A stretch of DNA of 22,821 bases from JAWVYT01 sp046483065 (GTDB lineage: Bacteria > Gemmatimonadota > Gemmatimonadetes > Longimicrobiales > RSA9). The stretch's first letter is position 1. Each line of letters opens with the position of its first letter. Positions 7,375 to 14,346 of this stretch are shown in pieces. The position numbers and the translations under genes are program-made. The stretch lies in the NCBI GenBank assembly GCA_046483065.1, contig JAWODW010000084.1, forward strand, positions 1 through 22,821, in the 5' to 3' direction. The notes beneath the pieces are model-generated. The model worked only from the letters and a program-made list of their open reading frames with translations, was not told the DNA's origin and did not search any database.

Positions 7375-8271
7375 TCAGTGCGCGTGCCGGATCAGGCCGA
7401 TGAACACCGCGCTCAGGATGGCGAAAATGTACGCCTGCAGGAACGCGATGAAGATCTCCAGCAGCATGATCGCCACGGCCATGAAGATCGGGGCCGGCAC
7501 CACCAGGAACGCACTCGCGCTCGTCGCGATTACCGCCAGCCCCGTGAGCGCCAGCACCACCGCGTGGCCCGCCGTCATGTTGGCGTACAGCCGGATCGCC
7601 AGGGCGAAGGGCTTCGTCAGCTTCCCCAGGAACTCCACCGGCGTCATGATGACCATCATGAGCGCCTTGCCGATCCCGCCCATCCCCGACGGCGCGTAGA
7701 AGATGGTCTTCGAGTAGCCCGCCATGCCCAGGTCGCGCATCCCGGCGAACTCCACCACGAAGAAGGTCACGGTGGCCAGCGCCGCCGTTACGGAGACGTT
7801 CCCCGTGGGCGAGGCGCCCCAGGGCAGCAGCCCCAGGAGGTTGCCGAAGAGGATGAAGAAGAAGACGGCAATGATGTACGGATAGAACCGCTCACCGTGG
7901 GGCCCCACGTTCGGCTTGGCCACCTCGTCCCTCAGGAACAGGACGAACGCTTCCATCACGTTGTGCCCGCCCTTCGGTCCCTTCTTCGCTCCCGCCTCGC
8001 GGGCCCGCTTCGCCCGCCGGGCCGCGGGGATCAGCGCCGCCGCCACCAGGACCGCCGCAAAGATCAGGAAGAGCACATGCTTCGTGATGGAGAAGTCCAT
8101 GGTCAACGGCCCCACGTGCACCGGCTCGAACTGGGGCAGGTGCACCACCCCGAACGGAGTCTCCCACTCGTGGGAGTCCGCAAGGTGATGCAGGATCATC
8201 TCCTTGATGTCGAATCCGCCTTCGCCCTCCGGGGCAGCGGCGGCCGCTACGCTCTTTATGGTTCCCAGCAT
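7375..8271 (-). CDS. atpB: F1Fo ATP synthase subunit a
   Basis: Membrane stator subunit a, 298 residues. The strongest landmark is FALAIRLYANMTAGH, in which R227 is the essential arginine facing the c-ring carboxylate. The segment FGNLLGLLPWG (142-152) and the C-terminal hydrophobic LLEIFIAFLQAYIFAILSAVF helix are also typical. The N-terminal ~60 residues are polar with several histidines, longer than in E. coli but common outside proteobacteria. ATG at 8271 directly abuts the atpI stop codon, so translation is likely coupled. Confidence 0.97.
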   Translation of the reverse strand: MLGTIKSVAAAAAPEGEGGFDIKEMILHHLADSHEWETPFGVVHLPQFEPVHVGPLTMDFSITKHVLFLIFAAVLVAAALIPAARRAKRAREAGAKKGPKGGHNVMEAFVLFLRDEVAKPNVGPHGERFYPYIIAVFFFILFGNLLGLLPWGASPTGNVSVTAALATVTFFVVEFAGMRDLGMAGYSKTIFYAPSGMGGIGKALMMVIMTPVEFLGKLTKPFALAIRLYANMTAGHAVVLALTGLAVIATSASAFLVVPAPIFMAVAIMLLEIFIAFLQAYIFAILSAVFIGLIRHAH

Positions 8272-8628
8272 TCAGTTCGTCAGTCGCAAGAACAGTGGTT
8301 CCAAGAGCACCAACACGAACACGAATCCTACCAGACTCACCAGCAGCGACGCCGGGTCCGGTCCTTCCACCCGCGTCACCCACACCGCGGCGGCACCGAC
8401 CGCCGCGAACCGCAGCGCCATGCCACCCACCCAGCCGGCCACGAAGCCCACTTCCCGAGCTCGGCCCGCGAGCAGCGCACCGAACGCCGCCAGCTGAACC
8501 GGCCAGGCGATCCATGCGGCCAGCCGAACCCCGGCGGGGTCCGCCGGCTCCACGGCCATCGCGACCACCGCCGCCAGCACCAACAGAAGCGCGCCGCTCG
8601 CTACTCCGTACGCCGCCAGCGCCCTCAC
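8272..8628 (-). CDS. atpI: ATP synthase subunit I-like membrane protein
   Basis: A 118-residue very hydrophobic protein with four predicted membrane helices (about 5-25, 34-55, 62-85, 92-113) just upstream of atpB, the position of atpI. AtpI proteins are poorly conserved; they aid c-ring assembly or magnesium handling. Identification rests on position, size and topology more than on motifs. The chosen start is GTG at 8628, overlapping the atpZ stop as GTGA; there is no methionine in the long open frame between this point and the unrelated upstream sequence, and residues before it are not membrane-like. Confidence 0.7.
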   Translation of the reverse strand: MRALAAYGVASGALLLVLAAVVAMAVEPADPAGVRLAAWIAWPVQLAAFGALLAGRAREVGFVAGWVGGMALRFAAVGAAAVWVTRVEGPDPASLLVSLVGFVFVLVLLEPLFLRLTN

Positions 8629-8885
8629 CCGCTCCCGTCCTCTCCGGCCTCGTTCCGGGGCACTTCCACCAGATGGTGATACATGTGGTAGAACCCCGCC
8701 CCCGCTCCCAAGAACGCGCCCAGGAGCGCGAGCCAGGGTTCTGTGCCCAACCAGTCGTCCGCCTTCGTTCCAAGCCAAAGGAACAACAAAGTGCTGGCCG
8801 CCAACGTCAACCCGTGTCCGAGATATTGCCCGATACTCTGGTATCCGGACCGCCCATCCGGCTGACGCTGGGACTCTTTCTCCAC
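8625..8885 (-). CDS. atpZ: AtpZ/AtpI-family small membrane protein
   Basis: An 86-residue protein with two membrane helices. The segment LGTKADDWLGTEPWLALLGAFLGAGAGFYHMYH closely follows the AtpZ pattern (G..LD..LGT.PW..L.G..LG...GFY). AtpZ is encoded at the head of many bacterial atp operons and forms a complex with AtpI linked to magnesium or calcium transport. I prefer GTG at 8885, after a GAGGGAG purine tract; an upstream in-frame ATG at 8960 would place the palindrome 8931-8954 and promoter-like boxes inside the gene and add non-family residues. First gene of the operon. Confidence 0.75.
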   Translation of the reverse strand: MEKESQRQPDGRSGYQSIGQYLGHGLTLAASTLLFLWLGTKADDWLGTEPWLALLGAFLGAGAGFYHMYHHLVEVPRNEAGEDGSG

Positions 8886-8922
8886 GTTGTTTACACCCAC
8901 TCCCTCGTTGGTGGAGGCCGCG

Positions 8923-8951
8923 AAGGTAAACGCTTGTGAAAAATTCCGCAA
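8923..8951 (-). promoter_or_regulatory. Putative promoter of the ATP synthase operon
   Basis: On the minus strand a TTGCGG box (8946-8951) and a TACCTT box (8923-8928) are separated by exactly 17 bp, about 40 bp upstream of the atpZ start. Box matches are modest (3-4 of 6 each). The spacer is AT-rich relative to its surroundings. The palindrome at 8931-8954 covers the -35 and spacer, as expected for an operator. Confidence 0.4.
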
Positions 8952-8954
8952 GCG
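8931..8954. promoter_or_regulatory. Rex-box-like palindrome upstream of the atp operon
   Basis: Left arm CGCTTGTGAA (8931-8940) and right arm TCCGCAAGCG (8945-8954) flank AAAT. Eight of ten arm positions pair. The core compares with the known Rex consensus TTGTGAA-N4-TTCACAA at 12 of 14 fixed positions. Rex is an NADH/NAD+ sensing repressor of respiratory and energy genes. No rex gene is in the window; the identification is by sequence resemblance and location only. Confidence 0.45.
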
Positions 8955-9051
8955 CCCCATAGCGCGAGCTGCGCCCATGCCCGCACCGGTCGCGCTGCCG
9001 CACGCGGCGGAGCGGCCCGTACCGAGCGGGCGCGAAGGTCCGCCCCCGGGT

Positions 9052-9081
9052 TTGACGGGTCTCACGGGGCTCGTCCATACT
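9052..9081 (+). promoter_or_regulatory. Putative sigma70-type promoter for the moxR remnant / CNNM operon
   Basis: TTGACG (9052-9057, 5/6) and CATACT (9076-9081, 4/6) are spaced 18 bp in the divergent region between the atp operon and the plus-strand genes. A start near 9088 would lead to the ribosome site GAGAGGCGG and ATG at 9147 of the decayed moxR gene, and might still serve the genes from 9732 on. Confidence 0.4.
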
Positions 9082-9146
9082 TGCACGTTCCCCCGTATCT
9101 GACCCCCACAACGTGGTGCCGGGTCCGGCAGCCGGAAGAGAGGCGG

Positions 9147-9685
9147 ATGGCAGAAGACGAGGCAGCGAGCGTCGAGGCGCCGGACGTCGCCCTGCTGGAG
9201 CGGGCAGTGACGACGAGCGGCCGGCGCGACCATGCCCCTGGATCGCTCGCTCTTCGTGCTGGCCACCCAGAAGTGGTGGTGGCGGCGCTGCGGACGACCA
9301 GTGGGAGGAGCCGGAGATCCGGGCGGACCGCCACGCTGCGAGCGTTCCAGGCGCTGGAGCGGCGTGTTCCGGTCCCCCGGTTGCTGGTGGCGTACGCCGT
9401 GCGGCTGGCCCGGTCCACGCGGCCGGAGGATCCCGGGTCGCCGGAGCTGGTCCGTCAGTTCGTGAGCTGGGCGCCGGGCCTCGCGCGTCGTAATACCTTA
9501 CATTGGGAGCGAAGGCTCGTGCCGCCATGGATGGGCGGGGCGTGCCCAATTACGACGATGTTCGTGCCGTGGCACCGGCGGTGCTCCGTCATCGGCTGGT
9601 TACCAACTTCCAGGCCGAGGCGGAAGGTCGTAGCCCGGCGAACCTGGTGGAAGAGCTGATCGATACAAGTAGGACATGGACCTAG
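9147..9685 (+). pseudogene. MoxR-family AAA ATPase, degraded remnant
   Basis: No single frame is coding, but MoxR C-terminal motifs appear in order across three frames. LDRSLFVL (9238-9261) resembles the QLDRFLF motif; GHPEVVVAALRTTSG (9261-9305) is in the next frame; EEPEIRAD (9305-9328) in a third. Then TLRAFQALERRVPVPRLL onward to LVRQFVSW (9333-9470) continues, and after one missing base comes GAGPRAS, a TAA stop at 9491-9493 where MoxR has Q, then YLTLGAKARAAM and VLRHRLVTNFQAEAEG to the stop at 9683. That makes at least four frameshifts plus one nonsense codon. The Walker A/B core is missing; the ATG at 9147 with GAGAGGCGG upstream may be the original start with an internal deletion behind it. 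MoxR ATPases normally act as chaperones with DUF58/VWA proteins; none follows here. Confidence 0.8.
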
Positions 9686-9731
9686 AGCGAAGTAGCAGGC
9701 ACGACGAGCCTCCCGGCCCCGGGCAGGGGTC

Positions 9732-11129
9732 ATGATCGGGCTCGTCGTGGCACTCCTGGCCGCCCTGCTGGTTTCGGCGTTCCTTACCGCCGCCGAAGTG
9801 GCACTGTTCTCCATCGGCGACGCCCGTATCCGCAGCCTCGTGGAGGGCGGCGAGAGCGCCCTGGCCACGATCCGGAAGCGCCCCCGTGCGCTCCTGGTGC
9901 TCCTCCGCTTCGGCGATGGGCTGGCGGCACTGGTGGCCGGCGCGGCTGCGCTCCTCATCGGCCACGCCCTGTGGCCTGTCTGGGGCGGCCTGATCGGGAT
10001 CCTGGTGACGGCCGTCCTCCTGGTGGCCATCGGCGAGTTGTGGCCTCGCCGGATCCTCCCGGAGCGTGGCGCCCGGTTTGCCGTGGCCATCGCTCCGATC
10101 ATGCTGCAGCTGAGCCGGCTGCTGCGCCCGATCCTGTACCCGCTGGAGCGGATGACCCGGGGGCTGCCCGAGCCCCGCCTTACGTCAGTGAGCGAGGTCA
10201 CGGAGTCCGAGCTCCGGCAGCTCACGGCGCTGGGTCGCAGCGAGGGCTCCATCGACGAGCACGAGGGACAGATTATCGAGCGGGCGTTCCGCCTCGAGGA
10301 CACGCAGGTCTGGGACATCATGACGCCCCGCGTCGACATCTTCGCGTGGCCCGATGACCTGACGCTGGACGAGATCGCGTCCCAGTTCGGGTCGGTACCC
10401 TACTCCCGGGTGCCGGTATACGACGAGTCCATCGATGACGTCACCGGCGTCCTCTACCTCCGGGACGCCTACCAGGCGCTCACGGCCGGCGCGCCGGAGG
10501 CCACGCTCCGGAGCCTGGCTCGGCAGCCGCTGGTGGTCCCCGGCTCGCTACCGCTGACCCGTCTGCTCCGGGACTTCCAGAACCGGCGGATCCACCTGGC
10601 GCTGGTGGTGGACGAGTACGGCGGGATCGACGGGCTGGTGACCCTCGAGGACGTCATCGAGGAGCTGGTGGGTGAGATCGAGGATGAGACCGACGTCACC
10701 GAGATCGACATCGTCCGGGTCAGCCGGAACGAGATCATCGCGGAAGGCGACACCGAGATCCGCGAGATCAACCATATCTTCAACACCGCCCTCCCGCTCC
10801 TGGAGCACCGGTCGCTGAACGGCTACCTCATGGAGGAACTGGGCCGGGTCCCCCAGGCCCGGGAGACGGTGGAGCGCCAGGGGCTCATCATAGAGGTCCT
10901 CGACGCCTCCGATACCCAGGTGATCCGGGCCCGGATCACCCGGACCGCCCCCATGACCGAGGCCCCGCCCGAAGATCTGTCGCTCCCGGCGCCCGTCCTG
11001 GACGCCACCGACCAGGGGCCGGGGGCCGAGCCGGACGACGGGTCCATCGCCGGCGACGGGGTGACCGCCGTCGACGCGATCCCGAGCGACGATCCCGACG
11101 AGGCAGCCGGCGGCGAACCCCGGCCGTGA
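9732..11129 (+). CDS. CNNM/CorC-like (HlyC) membrane protein with DUF21, CBS pair and CorC_HlyC domains
   Basis: A 465-residue integral membrane protein. The DUF21/CNNM transmembrane region covers about 1-140 (first helix contains FLTAAEVALFS; GELWPRR at 101-107 matches the GE..PK signature). A TESELRQL-type linker follows at 157-164, then a CBS pair at about 195-320 (DIMTPRVDIFAW; LVVDEYGGIDGLVTLEDVIEELVGEI) and the small CorC_HlyC domain at about 335-405. The last ~55 residues are an acidic, Pro-rich low-complexity tail. Family members are linked to magnesium or cobalt efflux and adenine-nucleotide sensing through CBS; older databases call them hemolysins. ATG at 9732 has AGGGG just upstream. 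The stop overlaps the next gene's GTG (GTGA). Confidence 0.9.
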   Translation: MIGLVVALLAALLVSAFLTAAEVALFSIGDARIRSLVEGGESALATIRKRPRALLVLLRFGDGLAALVAGAAALLIGHALWPVWGGLIGILVTAVLLVAIGELWPRRILPERGARFAVAIAPIMLQLSRLLRPILYPLERMTRGLPEPRLTSVSEVTESELRQLTALGRSEGSIDEHEGQIIERAFRLEDTQVWDIMTPRVDIFAWPDDLTLDEIASQFGSVPYSRVPVYDESIDDVTGVLYLRDAYQALTAGAPEATLRSLARQPLVVPGSLPLTRLLRDFQNRRIHLALVVDEYGGIDGLVTLEDVIEELVGEIEDETDVTEIDIVRVSRNEIIAEGDTEIREINHIFNTALPLLEHRSLNGYLMEELGRVPQARETVERQGLIIEVLDASDTQVIRARITRTAPMTEAPPEDLSLPAPVLDATDQGPGAEPDDGSIAGDGVTAVDAIPSDDPDEAAGGEPRP

Positions 11130-12154
11130 CGACCAACGGGATCGGTTCCGCGGGACCCGTAGAGCCGGACGCCGCTCATGAGCCGGACGCCCACGCCATC
11201 CGGCGAGCCCGTCAGCGACTCCGCGACGCAGCCCGCCACACGCCATTGGAGCACTCGGCGTGGCTCTCGGAGATCGCCGGCGTCCCCGTCCACCTGAAGC
11301 TCGAGTGCTGGCAGCGCACCCGGTCGTTCAAGTTCCGGGGCGCCTACCACGCCGTCTCGGCCCTCGACCCGACCACTCGGGCCCGCGGGCTGGTCACGGC
11401 CTCCGCCGGGAACCACGGGCTGGCGACGGCGCTCGCGGCCCGACTCCTGGACGCTACCGCCACCATCTTCGTCCCCGCATCGGCCCCCGCCACGAAGAAG
11501 GACCGGATCCGGCGGGCGGGGGGCGAGCTGCGGGAGGTGCCCGGCATCTACGATGACGCCGCGGCCGCAGCCCGCGCCTTCGCCGACCAGACGGACGCTC
11601 ACTTCCTGAACGCCTTCACCGACCCGGACGTGGTGGCCGGCCAGGGCACGGTGGGGCTGGAGGTGCTCGACGAGCTGGCGGCGGACGCGGAGCCGGGCAG
11701 GGACCCGCTCAACGTGGTGGTCCCGGTCGGTGGCGGCGGGCTGGTGGCCGGAGTGGGAATCGCTCTCCGGGACGCGGACCGCCCGACGCGCGTGATCGGC
11801 GTCCAGTCCACGGCCACTACCGCCATGCACGCCGCGTTCGAGGCGGGTCGGGTGGTGGACGTGCACGATCCCAGCACCACCCTCTGCGACGGGCTGGCGG
11901 GGGAGACCGAGCCGGTGGCGTACGAGCGTGCCCGCCGCGTGGTGGACGCCCTCGAGCTGGTCGACGAGGCCGGTGTGGCGCCCGCCATTCGCGCCCTCTA
12001 CCGCCACGAGGCCGTGGTGGCCGAGGGCTCCGGCGCGGTGGGCGTGGCCGCGATCCTCGACGGCGCCGTGCGGCTGGATGGCCCCGGCGTCGTTGTGATC
12101 ACCGGCGGCAACATCGATGCGTCCACCCTGGCCCGGATCTTACACGGAGACTGA
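11126..12154 (+). CDS. Threonine dehydratase-like PLP enzyme (serine/threonine ammonia-lyase or racemase)
   Basis: A 342-residue fold-type II PLP enzyme. The PLP lysine is K69 in RSFKFRGA, the substrate loop SAGNHG is at 93-98, and the phosphate-binding glycine loop VGGGGL is near 201-206. Length fits the single-domain catabolic threonine dehydratase or serine racemase group; the C-terminal ACT regulatory domain of biosynthetic IlvA is absent. Reaction is probably L-threonine (or serine) to 2-oxobutyrate (or pyruvate) plus ammonia; a racemase or 3-hydroxyaspartate activity cannot be excluded. Start is GTG at 11126 overlapping the CNNM stop, and the stop overlaps the next ATG (TGATG), indicating translational coupling. 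The first ~22 residues are variable and could be trimmed if a later start is used. Confidence 0.88.
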   Translation: MTTNGIGSAGPVEPDAAHEPDAHAIRRARQRLRDAARHTPLEHSAWLSEIAGVPVHLKLECWQRTRSFKFRGAYHAVSALDPTTRARGLVTASAGNHGLATALAARLLDATATIFVPASAPATKKDRIRRAGGELREVPGIYDDAAAAARAFADQTDAHFLNAFTDPDVVAGQGTVGLEVLDELAADAEPGRDPLNVVVPVGGGGLVAGVGIALRDADRPTRVIGVQSTATTAMHAAFEAGRVVDVHDPSTTLCDGLAGETEPVAYERARRVVDALELVDEAGVAPAIRALYRHEAVVAEGSGAVGVAAILDGAVRLDGPGVVVITGGNIDASTLARILHGD

Positions 12155-12687
12155 TGGCCCACATCATCCCTTTCAACGGCATCACCCCCACCGTTCACCC
12201 CTCGGCGTGGGTCGCGCCCACCGCCATCCTCATCGGTGACGTGGAGGTCGGCCCCGAGTCCAGCATCTGGTTCGGCGCCGTGCTGCGGGGCGACCACCCG
12301 GAGCACGGTATCCGCATCGGGGCCCGGACCAGCGTGCAGGACAACTGCGTCCTGCACGTGAGTGCCGAAGGCCCCACCGTGGTCGGCGACGACGTTACGG
12401 TGGGCCACGGCGCGGCGTTCGAGAGCTGCGAGATCCGGAGCGGCGCCCTCATCGGAATGAACGCCGTGCTCCTGCACCACGCCGTCATCGGCTCCGGGTC
12501 CCTCGTGGCCGCCGGGAGCGTGGTCGCCACAGGGTTGGAGGTCCCGCCCCGCACCCTGGTGGCCGGGTCGCCGGCCACCGTCCGCAAGGATCTCGCAGGC
12601 GAGTCCGCCGGCTGGATCCGGGGCAGCGCCGACCACTACGTGGCACTCTCCCGCCGGTACCTGGAGCAGGAGATCGGCGAGGAGTAG
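12154..12687 (+). CDS. Gamma-carbonic-anhydrase-like hexapeptide-repeat protein, altered zinc site
   Basis: A 177-residue left-handed beta-helix protein of the YrdA/PaaY/gamma-CA family. The hexapeptide pattern runs from about 20 to 140. Conserved features include RGDHPE (R45, D47), VQDNCVLHV with Q62 and the first zinc ligand H68, and VGHG with the second ligand H85. The third ligand, normally the His in GH-x4-H (LHGC), is Glu here: GHGAAFESC places E90 at that position. Two unusual histidines (H108, H109) occur in the LLHHAVIG turn. Carbonic anhydrase activity is therefore uncertain. ATG overlaps the previous stop; GGAG lies a few bases upstream. Last gene of the CNNM operon, convergent with the zinc-ribbon gene. 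Confidence 0.88.
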   Translation: MAHIIPFNGITPTVHPSAWVAPTAILIGDVEVGPESSIWFGAVLRGDHPEHGIRIGARTSVQDNCVLHVSAEGPTVVGDDVTVGHGAAFESCEIRSGALIGMNAVLLHHAVIGSGSLVAAGSVVATGLEVPPRTLVAGSPATVRKDLAGESAGWIRGSADHYVALSRRYLEQEIGEE

Positions 12688-12690
12688 CCG

Positions 12691-12730
12691 CCGCGGCCGA
12701 CGGTCCGTTCCCGCCCGGGGCCGCGGACCG
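12691..12730. terminator. GC-rich inverted repeats between convergent operons
   Basis: The 47-bp gap between convergent stop codons holds overlapping stems: CCGCGGCC (12691-12698) with GGCCGCGG (12719-12726), and CGGTCCG (12701-12707) with CGGACCG (12724-12730). They are mutually exclusive partners and could serve both strands as a terminator. There is no U-tract, so the call rests on position and pairing only. Confidence 0.4.
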
Positions 12731-12734
12731 AACG

Positions 12735-12941
12735 CTACGGGTCCGAGCAGTCCCGGGTGTAGCCGCACCGGGGGCACCTCAGCTTGCACGCTGCCGTGTA
12801 GTACATCTCGGCGCCACACACCTCACAGTGGACCGGCGCGTTCGGGTCGTAGCTCGGATCGTAATCGGCCCGGTCCACCGCTCCGAGCTCCGGGTCCAGC
12901 GACCTCGGCTCCCATCCCCGCGGTGGCGACTCTCCCGTCAC
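12735..12941 (-). CDS. Small zinc-ribbon protein
   Basis: A 68-residue acidic protein with six cysteines: CEVC (C39, C42) and C52, then CPRC (C56, C59) and C65 near the end (CGYTRDC). Two CxxC knuckles make a rubredoxin-like zinc ribbon; the first ~35 residues are polar and Pro/Asp-rich. Role unknown. The start is GTG at 12941, overlapping the upstream gene's TGA as GTGA, which supports it as the fourth gene of the trmH-pilD operon and implies translation in concert with the membrane protein. No specific partner can be named. Confidence 0.75.
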   Translation of the reverse strand: MTGESPPRGWEPRSLDPELGAVDRADYDPSYDPNAPVHCEVCGAEMYYTAACKLRCPRCGYTRDCSDP

Positions 12942-13564
12942 TCCGCCGGCCCCTCGTCGTCGTCCTTCAGCCGCTCGAAGTACGCGACGGTCCGGGCACG
13001 AAAGTACAGGTACCAGATGAGGCCGACCAGGATCGCCAGGACCACCACGATCCCGAAGATGGTGTCGGTCGTGCTCGTGCCCATTCCGCTCAGCGCCGGT
13101 CCGAACGCCGCCAGGATCACGGGGAGGAGCACCGCGGGGCGGGCCCAGGACCGTCGCAGTGTGAGGGCCAGGGCAGCGCCTATGGCGGCGAGCCCGATCG
13201 GCAGGAACACGGGGAGCACCCGCCCCAACGCCTCCGTCCGGGTGATGGTCTCCCCGGCGATCGGGACGGGCTGGTCGCCCGGGATCAGGCTCAGGAGGAA
13301 GATGACCGTGGCACCGGACCAGAACCAGTAGAGCCAGGTCAGGAGGCTGATCCCCAGCGGCTGATCCTCCGGCGCCACGGCACCCGGCCCCCGCGCGGCC
13401 GTACCGGCGAACTCCTCGAGGTCCGCGGGGATCTCGTCCTCTCCTCGTCCGACCGGCCCGATGTGGCGGGGCTCGTGGTCGCTGCCGCCGGGCGATTCGC
13501 CCGCCTGCTCCCGTGCGTCCGCACGGTCGTTCCGGCGCTCGTCTTTCTCTTCGTGTGTGCTCAT
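12938..13564 (-). CDS. Hypothetical four-helix membrane protein
   Basis: A 208-residue protein I do not recognise. Residues 1-70 are hydrophilic and charged, with an Asp/Glu/Arg-rich start and a Gly/Pro-rich stretch. Four likely membrane helices follow at about 72-94, 114-136, 141-160 and 168-188, then a charged tail (ARTVAYFERLKDDDEG). The long cytoplasmic-type N-terminus and four helices do not match a family I can name. It overlaps the prepilin peptidase stop with its ATG (ATGA) and is itself overlapped by the zinc-ribbon gene, so it is made in the same operon. Confidence 0.7.
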   Translation of the reverse strand: MSTHEEKDERRNDRADAREQAGESPGGSDHEPRHIGPVGRGEDEIPADLEEFAGTAARGPGAVAPEDQPLGISLLTWLYWFWSGATVIFLLSLIPGDQPVPIAGETITRTEALGRVLPVFLPIGLAAIGAALALTLRRSWARPAVLLPVILAAFGPALSGMGTSTTDTIFGIVVVLAILVGLIWYLYFRARTVAYFERLKDDDEGPAE

Positions 13565-14346
13565 GTCGGGAACGCGTAGCTCATGTACCAGCGAATGAGG
13601 GGCTCACCCCAGAGATACGCAACCGTGGCCCCCATGGCCAGGAACGTGCCGAGGGGCAGGTAGGTGCCCATGGCCTCCAGCTTCCCCTGCAGCCACGCCA
13701 GCGGAACGCCGATGAGGAGCCCGAGGGCGGAGCCGAGAAAGACGGTGAGCAGGGCGCCGCCCACGCCGAGGAAGGCACCGATCATGGCCATCATGTGGAT
13801 ATCCCCCAAGCCGAGCGCCGGCTTCTTCAGGAGCGCCTCACCGCCCAGCTTGATGGTCCACATGAAACCGTAGCCTGCGACCGCGCCGAAGGCGGCGGTG
13901 CTGAAGGGGAACCCCTCAGGCCACGCGGCGAGCGCCAGCCCGAGCGCCGCGCCACCCAGGGAGAACTGGTCCGGGATGATCTGGTGCTTCCCATCGATGA
14001 TGGCGATCCCCAGGAGCAGTGTCAGGAAGATGGCGCCCCGAACGGCCTCGAGGCCCGGTCCGAGCCATAGCGCCGTGCCGAGCCAGATCAGCGCCACGGT
14101 CAGCTCCACGGCCGGATACTGGATGGAGATCTTCTCGCCGCAGGTCCTGCACCGGCCGCGGAGCACCAGCCAGCTCAGGACCGGCACATTGTCGTACCAC
14201 GGGATCGACGTGGCGCAGCCCGGGCACCGGGACCGCGGCCGGATGACGGACTCGCCCTCCGGCCACCGGTACAGGCACACGTTGAGGAACGAGCCGATGG
14301 CGGCGCCCACCAGCGCCAGGTACACGGTGAAGAGCGTGTCGGTCAT
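13561..14346 (-). CDS. pilD: Prepilin peptidase / N-methyltransferase (type IV leader peptidase)
   Basis: A 261-residue polytopic aspartic protease that cleaves and N-methylates type IV pilin-like precursors at the inner membrane. The N-terminal GAAIGSFLNVCLYRWPEGESV segment and the two CxxC pairs (C41/C44 and C66/C69) mark the methylase/zinc region. The first catalytic aspartate D118 lies in AIIDGKHQIIPD, and the second, D182, lies in the GLGD motif (179-182). Full length for the family, with about seven or eight membrane helices. No pilin or secretin genes are in the window. Its ATG overlaps the stop of the methyltransferase gene (ATGA), and its stop overlaps the next gene's ATG. Confidence 0.93.
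   Translation of the reverse strand: MTDTLFTVYLALVGAAIGSFLNVCLYRWPEGESVIRPRSRCPGCATSIPWYDNVPVLSWLVLRGRCRTCGEKISIQYPAVELTVALIWLGTALWLGPGLEAVRGAIFLTLLLGIAIIDGKHQIIPDQFSLGGAALGLALAAWPEGFPFSTAAFGAVAGYGFMWTIKLGGEALLKKPALGLGDIHMMAMIGAFLGVGGALLTVFLGSALGLLIGVPLAWLQGKLEAMGTYLPLGTFLAMGATVAYLWGEPLIRWYMSYAFPT

Noticed and set aside
9455..10339. Minus-strand open frame opposite the CNNM gene start and moxR remnant
   Set aside because: Ser/Arg-rich shadow without family features; the plus-strand signals explain the region.
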